The notes: generated by a model not told the origin, from the sequence alone. A stretch of 39,563 nucleotides of DNA from Rhizobium sp. ASV20 (GCF_016429015.1 NZ_JAELTU010000058.1:1-39563), one strand, 5' to 3'. Shown: positions 8,085 through 15,077, counted from the first letter of the stretch. Program-made: numbers and translations.

Positions 8085-8112
8085 TGTCGAAAACGCCCGA
8101 CGCCGGTCGACC
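8085..8112 (+). promoter_or_regulatory. Candidate ECF sigma promoter for the small membrane protein gene
   Basis: TGTCGA at 8085-8090 is followed after 16 nt by TCGACC at 8107-8112, about 30 nt before the ATG at 8143. Element and spacer length equal those of the minus-strand motif at 8024-8050, which gives two back-to-back promoters likely read by the same sigma factor. Confidence 0.58.
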
Positions 8113-8142
8113 AGTTCCGTCATCACCAAAGGAGAGACGGAT

Positions 8143-8373
8143 ATGTACAGCCTGGAAGCCGCAATTGTTCATTATTGGCAAAGGAAGACGCTATCGGAAG
8201 AGGAGCTGCTTGAGGTGGCCGATGCCGGCAGGGTCGTCTACCGCATCTGGATCGGATTTGCGGGTTTTGCCTTCCTGATCCTATGCCTGAGCCTGGGCGC
8301 GCAGCCAAACGGCGAACGGCCGCAAGTTACGGCCGTTGCGAAGGTAAACTCCGTGCCAGTGGACGGGCAGTGA
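8143..8373 (+). CDS. Small single-pass membrane protein, function unknown
   Basis: A 76-residue protein with a soluble, helical N-terminus (about 1-35, rich in Glu and Leu), one membrane segment near 36-52 (IWIGFAGFAFLILCLSLGA) and a short polar tail. A strong AAAGGAGAG ribosome site lies 7-8 nt before the ATG. I do not recognise a family. It is divergent from the DGPF-ECF sigma operon, and its upstream region carries the same TGTCGA-N16-TCGAC motif. It is therefore a good candidate member of that sigma's regulon and could be an envelope-stress or sigma-modulating protein. The latter is only a guess. Confidence 0.75.
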   Translation: MYSLEAAIVHYWQRKTLSEEELLEVADAGRVVYRIWIGFAGFAFLILCLSLGAQPNGERPQVTAVAKVNSVPVDGQ

Positions 8374-8390
8374 GGCAAGCGCCTCGTGAC

Positions 8391-9893
8391 TTACTGGAAC
8401 GCCGTTTCGAAGAAACTGCGCAGCTTGCGCGAATGCAGCTTTTCCGATGGCATCTCGGCCAGCTTCTGGATGGCGCGGATGCCGATCTGCAGATGCTGGT
8501 TCACCTGGGTGCGGTAGAAGGCGGTTGCCATGCCCGGCAGCTTCAGTTCGCCATGCAAAGGCTTATCCGAAACACAGAGCAGCGTGCCGTAAGGAACGCG
8601 GAAACGGAAGCCGTTGGCGGCGATCGTGGCCGATTCCATGTCGAGCGCTACGGCGCGGGCCTGGGACAGCCGCTTGACCGGACCTGCCTGATCGCGCAGT
8701 TCCCAGTTACGGTTGTCGATGGTGCCGACGGTGCCCGTGCGCATAATCCGCTTCAGTTCGAAGCCCTCATAGCCGGTGATTTCGGCAACCGCGGCCTCCA
8801 GAGCCACCTGAACTTCGGCCAGCGCTGGGATCGGCACCCAGACGGGCAGGTCGTCGTCGAGAACGTGATCCTCGCGCATGTAGGCGTGCGCAAGCACATA
8901 GTCGCCGAGCCGCTGGCTGTTGCGCAGGCCGGCGCAGTGGCCGAGCATCAGCCAGGCATGCGGGCGCAGTACGGCGACGTGGTCCGTGATCGTCTTGGCG
9001 TTGGAGGGGCCGACGCCGATATTGATCATGGTGATGCCGGCATGGCCCTTCTTCTTCAGATGGTAGGCTGGCATTTGCGGCAGGCGCGGCGGTGTCGTAT
9101 CGCCTTCTGGCTGGCTGGAGCCGGCCTTGGTGATGATATTGCCGGGCTCGACGAACTCGGTATAGCCGTCGCCGCCGCTCGCCATCAAGTCGCGCGCCCA
9201 CTTGCAGAACTCGTCGATATAGAACTGGTAGTTCGTGAAGAGCACGAAATTCTGGAAGTGCGCAGCACTGGTCGCCGTGTAATGAACCAAGCGAGCCAGC
9301 GAATAGTCGATGCGCTGTGCCGTAAACGGTGCCAGCGGCGAGGGCTCGCCCGGCGGCGGGATATATTCGCCGTTGGCGATCTCGTCATCGGTGGTGTTCA
9401 GATCGGGCGTATCGAAGAGATCGCGCAGCGGGATATCCTCGAACACTGTCGCGGAGGCCTCGACATAGGCTCCTTCACCGAAGGCGAAATGTAGCGGGAT
9501 CGGCGTGGTCGATTCAGACACGACAACCGGAACGTTGTGGCTGCGCATCAGCAGCGTCAGTTGTTCCTCGAGATAGTGCTTGAAGAGATGTGGCCGCGTG
9601 ATCGTCGTCGTGTAGACGCCCGGCGCGGTGACATGGCCATAGGAGAGACGTGAATCGACATGGCCGAAGCTCGTCGTCTCAATGCTGACCTGTGGATAGA
9701 AGGCGCGATAGCGCGCCGTGATTGGCGCACCCTTGGCGAGCTTGGTGAAATTGTCGATCAGGAACGCCGTATTGCGTTCGTAGAGCTCCGTCAGCGCTTC
9801 GACCGCCTTGGCCGGATCATCGAAGGTCCGCGGCTGGAACGGGCTGGGGGAGGAGATGTCGAGGGGCGAAAAGGGAGAGATTCGGTTGCTCAT
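8391..9893 (-). CDS. amn: AMP nucleosidase
   Basis: The 500-residue protein fits full-length bacterial AMP nucleosidase, which splits AMP into adenine and ribose 5-phosphate in the cytoplasm. The N-terminal regulatory domain carries FDDPAKAVEALTELYERNT and FGHVDSRLSYGHVTAPGVYTTTITRP. The C-terminal half has the purine nucleoside phosphorylase-like fold, with MINIGVGPSNAKTITDHVAVLRP, MLGHCAGLRNSQ, YVLAHAYMREDHVLD and the late ALDMESATIAANGFRFRVPYGTLLCVSDKPLHGE block, where the Met-Glu pair contacts the ribose in the family. The ATG at 9893 has no Shine-Dalgarno sequence. A TATAAT box ends 5 bp before it, so the transcript is probably leaderless. It is convergent with the small membrane protein gene, 17 bp away. 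Confidence 0.95.
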   Translation of the reverse strand: MSNRISPFSPLDISSPSPFQPRTFDDPAKAVEALTELYERNTAFLIDNFTKLAKGAPITARYRAFYPQVSIETTSFGHVDSRLSYGHVTAPGVYTTTITRPHLFKHYLEEQLTLLMRSHNVPVVVSESTTPIPLHFAFGEGAYVEASATVFEDIPLRDLFDTPDLNTTDDEIANGEYIPPPGEPSPLAPFTAQRIDYSLARLVHYTATSAAHFQNFVLFTNYQFYIDEFCKWARDLMASGGDGYTEFVEPGNIITKAGSSQPEGDTTPPRLPQMPAYHLKKKGHAGITMINIGVGPSNAKTITDHVAVLRPHAWLMLGHCAGLRNSQRLGDYVLAHAYMREDHVLDDDLPVWVPIPALAEVQVALEAAVAEITGYEGFELKRIMRTGTVGTIDNRNWELRDQAGPVKRLSQARAVALDMESATIAANGFRFRVPYGTLLCVSDKPLHGELKLPGMATAFYRTQVNQHLQIGIRAIQKLAEMPSEKLHSRKLRSFFETAFQ

Positions 9894-9898
9894 GAGCT

Positions 9899-9926
9899 AT
9901 TATAGAGTGTCGTTGTTAACAAGCAA
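9899..9926 (-). promoter_or_regulatory. Sigma-70 type promoter placing the start site at the amn ATG
   Basis: Minus strand: TTGCTT at 9926-9921, a 16-nt spacer, then a perfect TATAAT at 9904-9899. A start 6-8 nt downstream falls on or beside the ATG (9893), which implies a leaderless mRNA; no ribosome site is seen. Confidence 0.6.
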
Positions 9927-10013
9927 ACGACGTTGCAAAAGAGGCACCTGGATTTTCTCAGCTATTTTGGACTGCATCCGCACCCCGGTCATCCGCGGTG
10001 CGGTCGTGTCTGT

Positions 10014-10190
10014 CTATTGCACCGTCGTGCAATAAGGCGCGCCGGTCTGCAGGCATGTGAAGCTTGCTCCGAAATGCGATTGCGCGCCGCTGCGACTGGC
10101 ATGTTCCACCGCGACTGAAAAGCTGAATGCGAAGACGGCCGCAAACAGCATAATAACAACAAACCGCCGTGCGATGATCATCGAGTCCAT
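10014..10190 (-). CDS. Small membrane or exported protein, unknown function
   Basis: A 58-residue protein with a hydrophobic segment near residues 9-28 (FVVIMLFAAVFAFSFSVAV) and a polar C-terminus with two cysteines (SFTCLQTGAPYCTTVQ), which could form a disulfide outside the cytoplasm. The ATG at 10190 has CAGGAA directly upstream, somewhat close; the frame is open further up, to 10223. No family is recognised. Coding nature is moderately supported by the clean ribosome site and signal-like segment. A 193-bp intergenic stretch separates it from the next gene. Confidence 0.5.
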   Translation of the reverse strand: MDSMIIARRFVVIMLFAAVFAFSFSVAVEHASRSGAQSHFGASFTCLQTGAPYCTTVQ

Positions 10191-10383
10191 GTTCCTGGCC
10201 CTACCGTGCCCTATACTGGACATTGTTTTGCCATGGTCAGGCTGAACGGGTGCTGAGATACCGGTTCATCCGGCGTTCAGAAAGATTACCGGCTCCGAGC
10301 TGGCCCGTCCGATCCGATAAGGAAAGACCTGCCGGCCGATGGCGGGCAGGTTGAGCAGGCTTTCTTGTGCAGCGGGTCTGCTT

Positions 10384-10722
10384 CTAAAGCCTGGTCCAGG
10401 TCTGCGACTTGCAGAATACCTTCAGCACGCAGCCTTTCATCCTGATGCTATTGCCGCTCACCGTGCCGGAGCCGCTATAGGTCTTGTCCTCGGACGGATC
10501 GGTGAGTTCGCCTGTGTAGCTGTCGCCTTTGCCCTGCAGCTTGCCGATACGTTTGCCGGCATATTTACCTGTCTTCAGCGTCACACAAAAACTGTCGCTG
10601 CAGGGGGTGATGGCGGCGGTGTCGCCGGCGACGGTTTTCCAGTTGCCGACGATCGGCTCTTCGGCAAATGCGGTGCCGGCGCTGACGAGCAGCGCCGCAG
10701 CTAGAATGGTCACACGGATCAT
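10384..10722 (-). CDS. Exported DUF2147 family protein
   Basis: A 112-residue protein with a typical signal peptide (MIRVTILAAALLVSAGTAFA, cleavage after AFA). A short beta-rich domain follows, starting EEPIVGNWKTVAG and ending MKGCVLKVFCKSQTWTRL. The W-x-T opening, the K-Y-x-G-K-R-I-G-K-L block and the G-C-V-L-K-V-F-C-x-S-Q-T-W end are characteristic of DUF2147, a lipocalin-like periplasmic family of unknown function. GGGGAGGAG precedes the ATG at 10722 by about 7 nt. The upstream extension to 10821 is not coding-like. It probably forms its own transcription unit. Confidence 0.85.
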   Translation of the reverse strand: MIRVTILAAALLVSAGTAFAEEPIVGNWKTVAGDTAAITPCSDSFCVTLKTGKYAGKRIGKLQGKGDSYTGELTDPSEDKTYSGSGTVSGNSIRMKGCVLKVFCKSQTWTRL

Positions 10723-11183
10723 ATGGTTGCTCCTCCCCAGGGTACCTGCCGGCGCGACGACCGGAATTGATGCGAGATTATCTGACGCGAACGTAAAGGT
10801 AAATATATCTTGCAGGCGCAAAATCGCTGTCCGGCGGCTTTTGTTGCCCTGTCGAAATGCCGCTTGTGATCGTCTCGGCTTTTTTCGTGGTGAACGAAGA
10901 GTTTAAATCCGGATCTTAACAAGGTGTAAAATTCGCGCAAAAGTCCTTAATTTGCAAGGGAAGCGATGTTTAACAAAAACCGAAGTTTACCAAGCATTTG
11001 TACTTTGTTTGCATCGAATTAAGCATGCATTTTAGCCGTTTTTTGAAAGCCGTCTGCGATAGTGAAGCCATCAAACGAGCGGGGCAAACCCGCCGGCCGG
11101 AAGGACCGGAAAGCCGCGAACGACGGCAAGGTTCGGACGGAAAACAGGGCAGATACTAACGTAAGTGAACAGGGACAAAACCG
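10723..11183. other. Intergenic region, divergent promoters
   Basis: This 461-bp stretch separates the leftward DUF2147 gene from the rightward Sel1-like gene. The part near 10900-11035 is AT-rich (many AAAA/TTT runs) and is the likely promoter zone for both. I see no convincing ORF, RNA gene or repeat. Confidence 0.5.
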
Positions 11184-11447
11184 ATGGCACGCTTCGAAAC
11201 ACCGATGTCTGAAATGGCCATGTTGGGTGGCAATAGCGCCGATGCCCTTTGCGAACTGGGCGTGAACTATGCGACTGGCCGGGGCTGCTCCGCAGACCTC
11301 GTTGCCGCCCATAAATGGTTGAATATCGCTGCCATTCGTGGCAGCGCGCGGGCCGCCGAGCTTCGTGCCGACGTCGCCGCAACCTTGACCAAGATGCAGC
11401 TCGCAACCGCGCTCCGCGCTGCTCGCGAGTGGATGACGACGCACTGA
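11184..11447 (+). CDS. Small Sel1-like repeat protein
   Basis: An 87-residue protein with one Sel1-type helical repeat, recognisable as ALCELGVNYATGRGCSADLVAAHKWLNIAAIRGS. The pattern is A-x-x-x-L-G-x-x-Y-x-x-G-x-G, then D-x-x-x-A-x-K-W-x-x-x-A-A. A second, poorly conserved helix pair ends at the C-terminus. Sel1 repeats mediate protein contacts; the partner is unknown. GGGAC lies about 9 nt before the ATG. It is a stand-alone gene followed by a terminator at 11535-11570. No signal peptide is present, so it should be cytoplasmic. Confidence 0.82.
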   Translation: MARFETPMSEMAMLGGNSADALCELGVNYATGRGCSADLVAAHKWLNIAAIRGSARAAELRADVAATLTKMQLATALRAAREWMTTH

Positions 11448-11534
11448 AGCGTGCCGCATATAACGCGACCTGAAGACTGACCTCGAAGGAGGGGATGTCG
11501 GCGGCCGACGGAGAGGCGACCCGCCGAATGATGA

Positions 11535-11570
11535 AAACCGCGACCAGCCGGAACAAGGCTGGCGCGGTTT
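11535..11570. terminator. Bidirectional terminator-like hairpin
   Basis: AAACCGCGACCAGCC and GGCTGGCGCGGTTT pair over 14 bp with one bulged A around a GGAACAA loop, between the Sel1-like gene and the end of the hisC-like gene. T-rich sequence follows on the plus strand and A-rich sequence precedes it, as expected for termination in both directions. Confidence 0.72.
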
Positions 11571-11583
11571 CGTCGTTTTGGGC

Positions 11584-12696
11584 TCAGCCGATCGCCTTCA
11601 GCACCTTGGGCAGCGCTTCAGCCAAGAGATCCAGATCCTGGCTTGGGCCGACGCTGACGCGGATGCACCGGTTAAGCGGGGCTACGCCCGGCATGCGGAT
11701 GAAGACGCCATGTTGGATCAGCCCGTCGACGATCGCACGGGCATGGACGCCATCGCGTCCGCAATCGATCGCGACGAAGTTGGTGGCGGAGGCGAGAGGC
11801 CGCAAACCGTTGTCGCGGGCTATCGTCCCGATAACGTCGCGGGCGGCCTGGATCTTGCCAACCACCTCGGCGAGATAGGCTTGATCCTTTATCGCCGCGA
11901 GGGCGGCCGCCGTCGCCAGCCTGTTCATGCCGAAATGGTTGCGGATCTTGTCGAAGGTGAGCACCGTCTCGGGCGCGCCGATGGCATAGCCGACGCGGGC
12001 GCCGGCAAGGCCGTAAGCCTTGGAGAAGGTGCGGGTGCGCAGCACGTTCGGCAGATCGATGAGGGTCGAGATATCAGGCAGCGAGCTTGCGGGTCCGGTT
12101 TCGCTATAGGCTTCGTCGAGGATCAGCAGGCAGGTTTCCGGTAGCGCGCGGGCGAAGGCGACGACTTTTTCGGCATCCCACCAGCTACCCATCGGATTGT
12201 CGGGATTGGCGAAGTAGACGAGCGGCGCGTTCTCGCGTTTCACGGCCTCGAGCAGCCCGTCGGGATCTTCTCGATCGTTGACATAGGGCACGGTGACGAG
12301 GCGCCCTCCGAAACCGGCAACATGGAAATTGAAGGTGGGATAGCCGCCAAGTGAGGTGACAACGGGCGTGCCGGGCTCGATAACCATACGAGCGATCAGG
12401 CCGAGCAGGCTGTCGATGCCTTCACCGACTGCGATATTGGCCGGCTGGATGCCGAGATGCACCGCAAGCGCCTGCTTCAGCTCGAAATTCTCCGGATCAT
12501 TATACATCCAGATATCGCCAGCCCGTTCGCGCATGGCCGCGATAACGGAGGGCGCAGGCCCGAAGCCGTTTTCATTGGCGCCGATGCGGGCATTGACCGT
12601 CAGTCCGCGCTGACGCTCCAGCGCTTCGGGGCCGACGAAAGGGACGGTGGAGGGCAGGGCGCTGATCAGCGGCGTGAAGCGCGAGAAGGCGGACAT
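11584..12696 (-). CDS. Histidinol-phosphate/aromatic aminotransferase family (HisC-like)
   Basis: A 370-residue class I/II pyridoxal-phosphate aminotransferase. Visible are ARIGANENGFGP near 36-47, YNDPEN near 65-70, the cofactor-contacting ANPDNPMGSW near 163-172, LDEAYSE near 193-199 and the Schiff-base Lys226 in TFSKAYGLAGARVGYAIG. These fit HisC-like enzymes, which transfer the amino group between glutamate and imidazole-acetol phosphate or aromatic keto acids. No other his genes are nearby, so this is probably an accessory paralogue and the substrate is open. The ATG at 12696 gives the usual N-terminus; the upstream open frame to 12795 is not needed. Its first 78 bp and the upstream 34 bp occur again, degraded, at 14346-14454. 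Confidence 0.85.
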   Translation of the reverse strand: MSAFSRFTPLISALPSTVPFVGPEALERQRGLTVNARIGANENGFGPAPSVIAAMRERAGDIWMYNDPENFELKQALAVHLGIQPANIAVGEGIDSLLGLIARMVIEPGTPVVTSLGGYPTFNFHVAGFGGRLVTVPYVNDREDPDGLLEAVKRENAPLVYFANPDNPMGSWWDAEKVVAFARALPETCLLILDEAYSETGPASSLPDISTLIDLPNVLRTRTFSKAYGLAGARVGYAIGAPETVLTFDKIRNHFGMNRLATAAALAAIKDQAYLAEVVGKIQAARDVIGTIARDNGLRPLASATNFVAIDCGRDGVHARAIVDGLIQHGVFIRMPGVAPLNRCIRVSVGPSQDLDLLAEALPKVLKAIG

Positions 12697-12730
12697 GCTG
12701 GCTTTGTTTCCCGAATTCAGTTGCAAGGTG
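12619..12730. repeat. Direct repeat copy 1 (5' end of hisC-like gene)
   Basis: This 112-bp segment covers the first codons and upstream region of the hisC-like gene. It aligns base for base, with few gaps and roughly 80 percent identity by eye, to 14346-14454 in the same orientation. Shared blocks include CGACGAAAGGGACGGTG and TTTCCCGAATT plus GTTGCAAGGTG. The two copies bracket the TetR/DUF4267/DoxX-like module. Confidence 0.85.
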
Positions 12731-12827
12731 CGGCAGAATAGGCGCTTGGCGGGTGGTTGCAAGAGCAGAAAAGCGCCGCTTCCGGATAGCGGCATTTGAG
12801 GCGCTGCGACCGAATGACATGAGCCTT

Positions 12828-13415
12828 TTAGTTAGGCCGAACGCTCTCAGCATTGATGATCGCCTGTACCACAAGTGCGATGCGCTTTTCATGCATGCCA
12901 GGCCTCACGCGGCCTGAGCGTTCGAGCTCGGCAAGTCCGTGAAGAGCCGCCCAGAAAGTCTCGGTTGCGATCTCCACATCCGTGCAGAACGGCGACACCA
13001 CTGCGGTAATCGCTTCGAAACCGTCCCGAAGTTCTGCTCTCGTTTCCGCTTCCGCGAACATCAATTGGATCGGCAGGATGAACATAGCGTCGTAGAGTGC
13101 CGGTCGACTTAGTGCGAAGGCAAAGTAATCTGTCGCGACCCTCATAAGGGCGTCGCGTTGTCCGTCTGCCGCGCCCGCTGCCGTACGAAGAACGGCTGCG
13201 AGCTCCTTGAAGCCTTCCACGGCAACCGCCGCCACGATGGCATCCCTGCTTGCGAAATGTGAATAGAGGACGGGCTGGCTATATTCGATTTCGTTGGCCA
13301 GGCGGCGAATGGTAACGGCATCCCATCCCTCGCTTTCCGCGATCGCCCGTGCTGCCGCAACGATACGATCTTCGCGTTCGGCCCGTTCCCGACTTTTCCG
13401 GTCTGTGACAGTCAT
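12828..13415 (-). CDS. TetR/AcrR family transcriptional regulator
   Basis: A 195-residue repressor-type protein. The N-terminal helix-turn-helix (about 10-60) reads DRIVAAARAIAESEGWDAVTIRRLANEIEYSQPVLYSHFASRD, the standard TetR pattern, where the recognition helix is EYSQPVLYSHF. The rest is a helical ligand-binding and dimer domain. The ATG at 13415 has GGAG 8 nt upstream. It is divergent from the DUF4267 and DoxX-like genes, with a 124-bp shared region carrying three operator-like half-palindromes. It therefore very likely represses those two genes and itself. The ligand is unknown. The whole module is flanked by a duplicated hisC 5' fragment, pointing to recent insertion. Confidence 0.92.
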   Translation of the reverse strand: MTVTDRKSRERAEREDRIVAAARAIAESEGWDAVTIRRLANEIEYSQPVLYSHFASRDAIVAAVAVEGFKELAAVLRTAAGAADGQRDALMRVATDYFAFALSRPALYDAMFILPIQLMFAEAETRAELRDGFEAITAVVSPFCTDVEIATETFWAALHGLAELERSGRVRPGMHEKRIALVVQAIINAESVRPN

Positions 13416-13476
13416 CCCAAGAGCTCCATGTCCGCACGGCAAATACACGTTCGAATTATAGCGGCGCTTGACTATC

Positions 13477-13526
13477 TAGCAATGCTAAGTCATCATCTAG
13501 CGATGATAGATTATATTGCGACGCTA
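13477..13526. promoter_or_regulatory. Three TAGCnAnGCTA-like operator sites between divergent genes
   Basis: A perfect 11-bp palindrome TAGCAATGCTA lies at 13477-13487, with related copies TAGCGATGATA (13498-13508) and TTGCGACGCTA (13516-13526). They start 21 and 18 bp apart, about two helical turns, and cover the region between the TetR gene and the DUF4267 gene. TTGACT at 13468-13473 could be the -35 box of the rightward promoter. These are the probable TetR binding sites. Confidence 0.6.
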
Positions 13527-13539
13527 GGAGAACTGGAAA

Positions 13540-13920
13540 ATGGACTGGCTTGTGAACGGGATCGGGTTGCTTGTGGCTCTCGCGATTATTGCGATTGGCA
13601 CAGGCTATATTGCGAGCCCAATGACCATGATGCGCAGTTTTGGCCTGCCGCTCCCTGAAGATGGCCCCAATATCCCTTGGTGGCTGCGCCTTAAGGGAGT
13701 TCGCGACATCGCGGCGGGACTGCTCGTGCTTGCATTCATGGTGTGGGGCACTCAGCGGGAGGTCGGCATCGTCCTTCTGGTCGAAGCGATTATCCCCATC
13801 GGCGACATGCTGCTCATTCTTGCGGCGAAAGGCTCCAGCAAAAGCGCCTTCGGCATTCACGGCCTTACGGCGGTGATTATGGTCCTGGCAGCCATACCAA
13901 TGCTGATCGGTGGGCACTGA
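13540..13920 (+). CDS. DUF4267 family small membrane protein
   Basis: A 126-residue protein with four predicted membrane helices (about 5-25, 50-70, 75-95 and 103-123). It shows the DUF4267 pattern: GTGYIASPMTMMRSFGLPLP after the first helix, then WLRLKGVRDIAAGLLVLAFM, and EAIIPIGDMLLILAAKGS. The function of the family is unknown; it is often found beside TetR-type regulators and DoxX-like proteins. AGGAG precedes the ATG by about 8 nt. The next gene starts 1 bp after its stop, so the two are co-transcribed. It is divergent from and probably controlled by the TetR gene. Confidence 0.85.
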   Translation: MDWLVNGIGLLVALAIIAIGTGYIASPMTMMRSFGLPLPEDGPNIPWWLRLKGVRDIAAGLLVLAFMVWGTQREVGIVLLVEAIIPIGDMLLILAAKGSSKSAFGIHGLTAVIMVLAAIPMLIGGH

Positions 13921-13921
13921 G

Positions 13922-14242
13922 ATGGTTCAGATTCTTTCAATATGGTTTTTGGTTGTCGCATTCTCCGGCGCAGGTCTTGCAAATGTGATCCGCAACTCTG
14001 CGGCACGAAGCGATTTTGTTCGCTGGGGTTATCCGCCGTGGTGGGGAATTGTCGCTGGCGGGCTGGAGATAGTCAGCGCGGCCTTGATTGCTTTTCCCAT
14101 CAGCCGCATGGCCGGGATATTGCTTGGCACAGCCATCATCGCGGCTGCGCTGTTAAGCGTCCTGCGCCACCGCGAATATTCGCACCTTGCGCCTTTGAGC
14201 GTGTTTGTCACGCTGATTGCAGTTGCCGTGGTCTCATCCTGA
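13922..14242 (+). CDS. DoxX-like/DUF-type small membrane protein
   Basis: A 106-residue protein with four hydrophobic helices. The opening WFLVVAFSGAGLANVIRN, the RWGYPPWWGIVAGGLEIVSAALI block and the later GILLGTAIIAAALLSVLRH fit the DoxX-like family of four-helix membrane proteins, some of which act with oxidoreductases in redox or detoxification. The ATG at 13922 lies immediately after the stop of the DUF4267 gene, with GGTGGG just upstream, so translation is coupled. The specific role is unknown. Confidence 0.8.
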   Translation: MVQILSIWFLVVAFSGAGLANVIRNSAARSDFVRWGYPPWWGIVAGGLEIVSAALIAFPISRMAGILLGTAIIAAALLSVLRHREYSHLAPLSVFVTLIAVAVVSS

Positions 14243-14576
14243 GCGCTGCTAGAGAGGCGGCTTGTCCGATATATGTCCGGACGCAGCCGCTAGCTGCGTT
14301 CCCAGTTCCTAACCGTACCCCACTCTGCCTCTTGCCGCACGCAGCCAGCGCTTGGTGGCGACGAAAGGGACGGTGAAGTGCAGGCGCTGATTAACCGCGT
14401 GGAGCGCGAAAGGCGGATGCGCTAGCTTTCTTTCCCGAATTTGGTTGCAAGGTGGGAAAGCTGCGAGGTCAGTGCAGATTTTAGGAGGCTATGCCACATG
14501 TCCGTGAAAATGCGCAATGAAATCAGTAATCGCGTCTTCCACGTGGGCTAGATTGGCAAAAGCTGCACTTACGCAG
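14243..14576. other. Intergenic region with decayed hisC fragment
   Basis: This 334-bp stretch holds an ACGCAGC/GCTGCGT hairpin near 14280-14299, the degraded hisC 5' copy (14346-14454), and a 17-codon reading frame at 14498-14551 behind a strong AGGAGG site. Nothing else coding is visible. Confidence 0.6.
14346..14454 (-). pseudogene. Decayed copy of the hisC-like 5' end (direct repeat copy 2)
   Basis: The segment repeats 12619-12730 with substitutions and small deletions. The position matching the hisC start codon has lost its ATG (GGACATG has become GGATGCG on the plus strand) and the frame is broken. Only the first codons and upstream bases are duplicated, so it is a remnant and not a truncated working gene. 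It lies just beyond the DoxX-like gene and marks the far edge of the TetR module. Confidence 0.8.
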
Positions 14577-14933
14577 TCATTCGCAGGGATAAGTGTCCAT
14601 CATGGCCTGAGCGAGGACTTCGGGAAGGATACGACCGTCACTCTTGCCCCATTCAGGATATTTTTGCACGTAGCTTGATACAATGTTGATGTATTGCTCG
14701 CTTTTAATGGTCAGGTCGCCAGGTGCGCAGTAAAGCATCGGCCTGCCGATTGCCGCCAACTTCAGATTGGCAGCCTCAAGACCTTTGCCGAAGCCAAGGA
14801 CTATACTCTGAAGCTGCGTGTCTCCGCTCGCCATCTTGATGAGATCGTTGACTGCCAGTGGTTGTGTTTCCGCTGCATGTGTCTGCATCGCCAACACGAG
14901 AAGCGCCATCGCGCCCACAATCGACCGCCGCAT
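14577..14933 (-). CDS. Exported Rap1a/Tai-like domain protein
   Basis: A 118-residue protein with a signal peptide (MRRSIVGAMALLVLAMQTHA) and a small helical domain. The C-terminal half reads LYCAPGDLTIKSEQYINIVSSYVQKYPEW, then VLAQAMMDTYPCE. The C-x-P-x-x-x-T-x-x-Q-x-x-x-I-V-x-x-Y-x-x-x-x-P spacing and the terminal A-x-x-x-x-Y-P-C agree with the Rap1a/Tai family, known from immunity proteins to type VI secreted amidases. The two cysteines probably form a disulfide. No effector or type VI gene is in the window, so an orphan or unrelated periplasmic role is equally possible. The ATG at 14933 is preferred over a GTG at 14942. Confidence 0.7.
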   Translation of the reverse strand: MRRSIVGAMALLVLAMQTHAAETQPLAVNDLIKMASGDTQLQSIVLGFGKGLEAANLKLAAIGRPMLYCAPGDLTIKSEQYINIVSSYVQKYPEWGKSDGRILPEVLAQAMMDTYPCE

Positions 14934-15077
14934 GGTTGTCACTCAATAATTGCGTTAGGTGGAGTGAATACAACTTTTGTGGGCGGTGGTCCATCCATTT
15001 CCAGAACAGCCTGACCTGAGCGCTGACGACTGGTGTCGATAGGCCCGTAATAGATATTGGCGTGCGCCGGTTGAGAG

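Noticed and set aside
8283..9494. Plus-strand 403-codon frame
   Set aside because: Antisense to AMP nucleosidase; no domain and no ribosome site.
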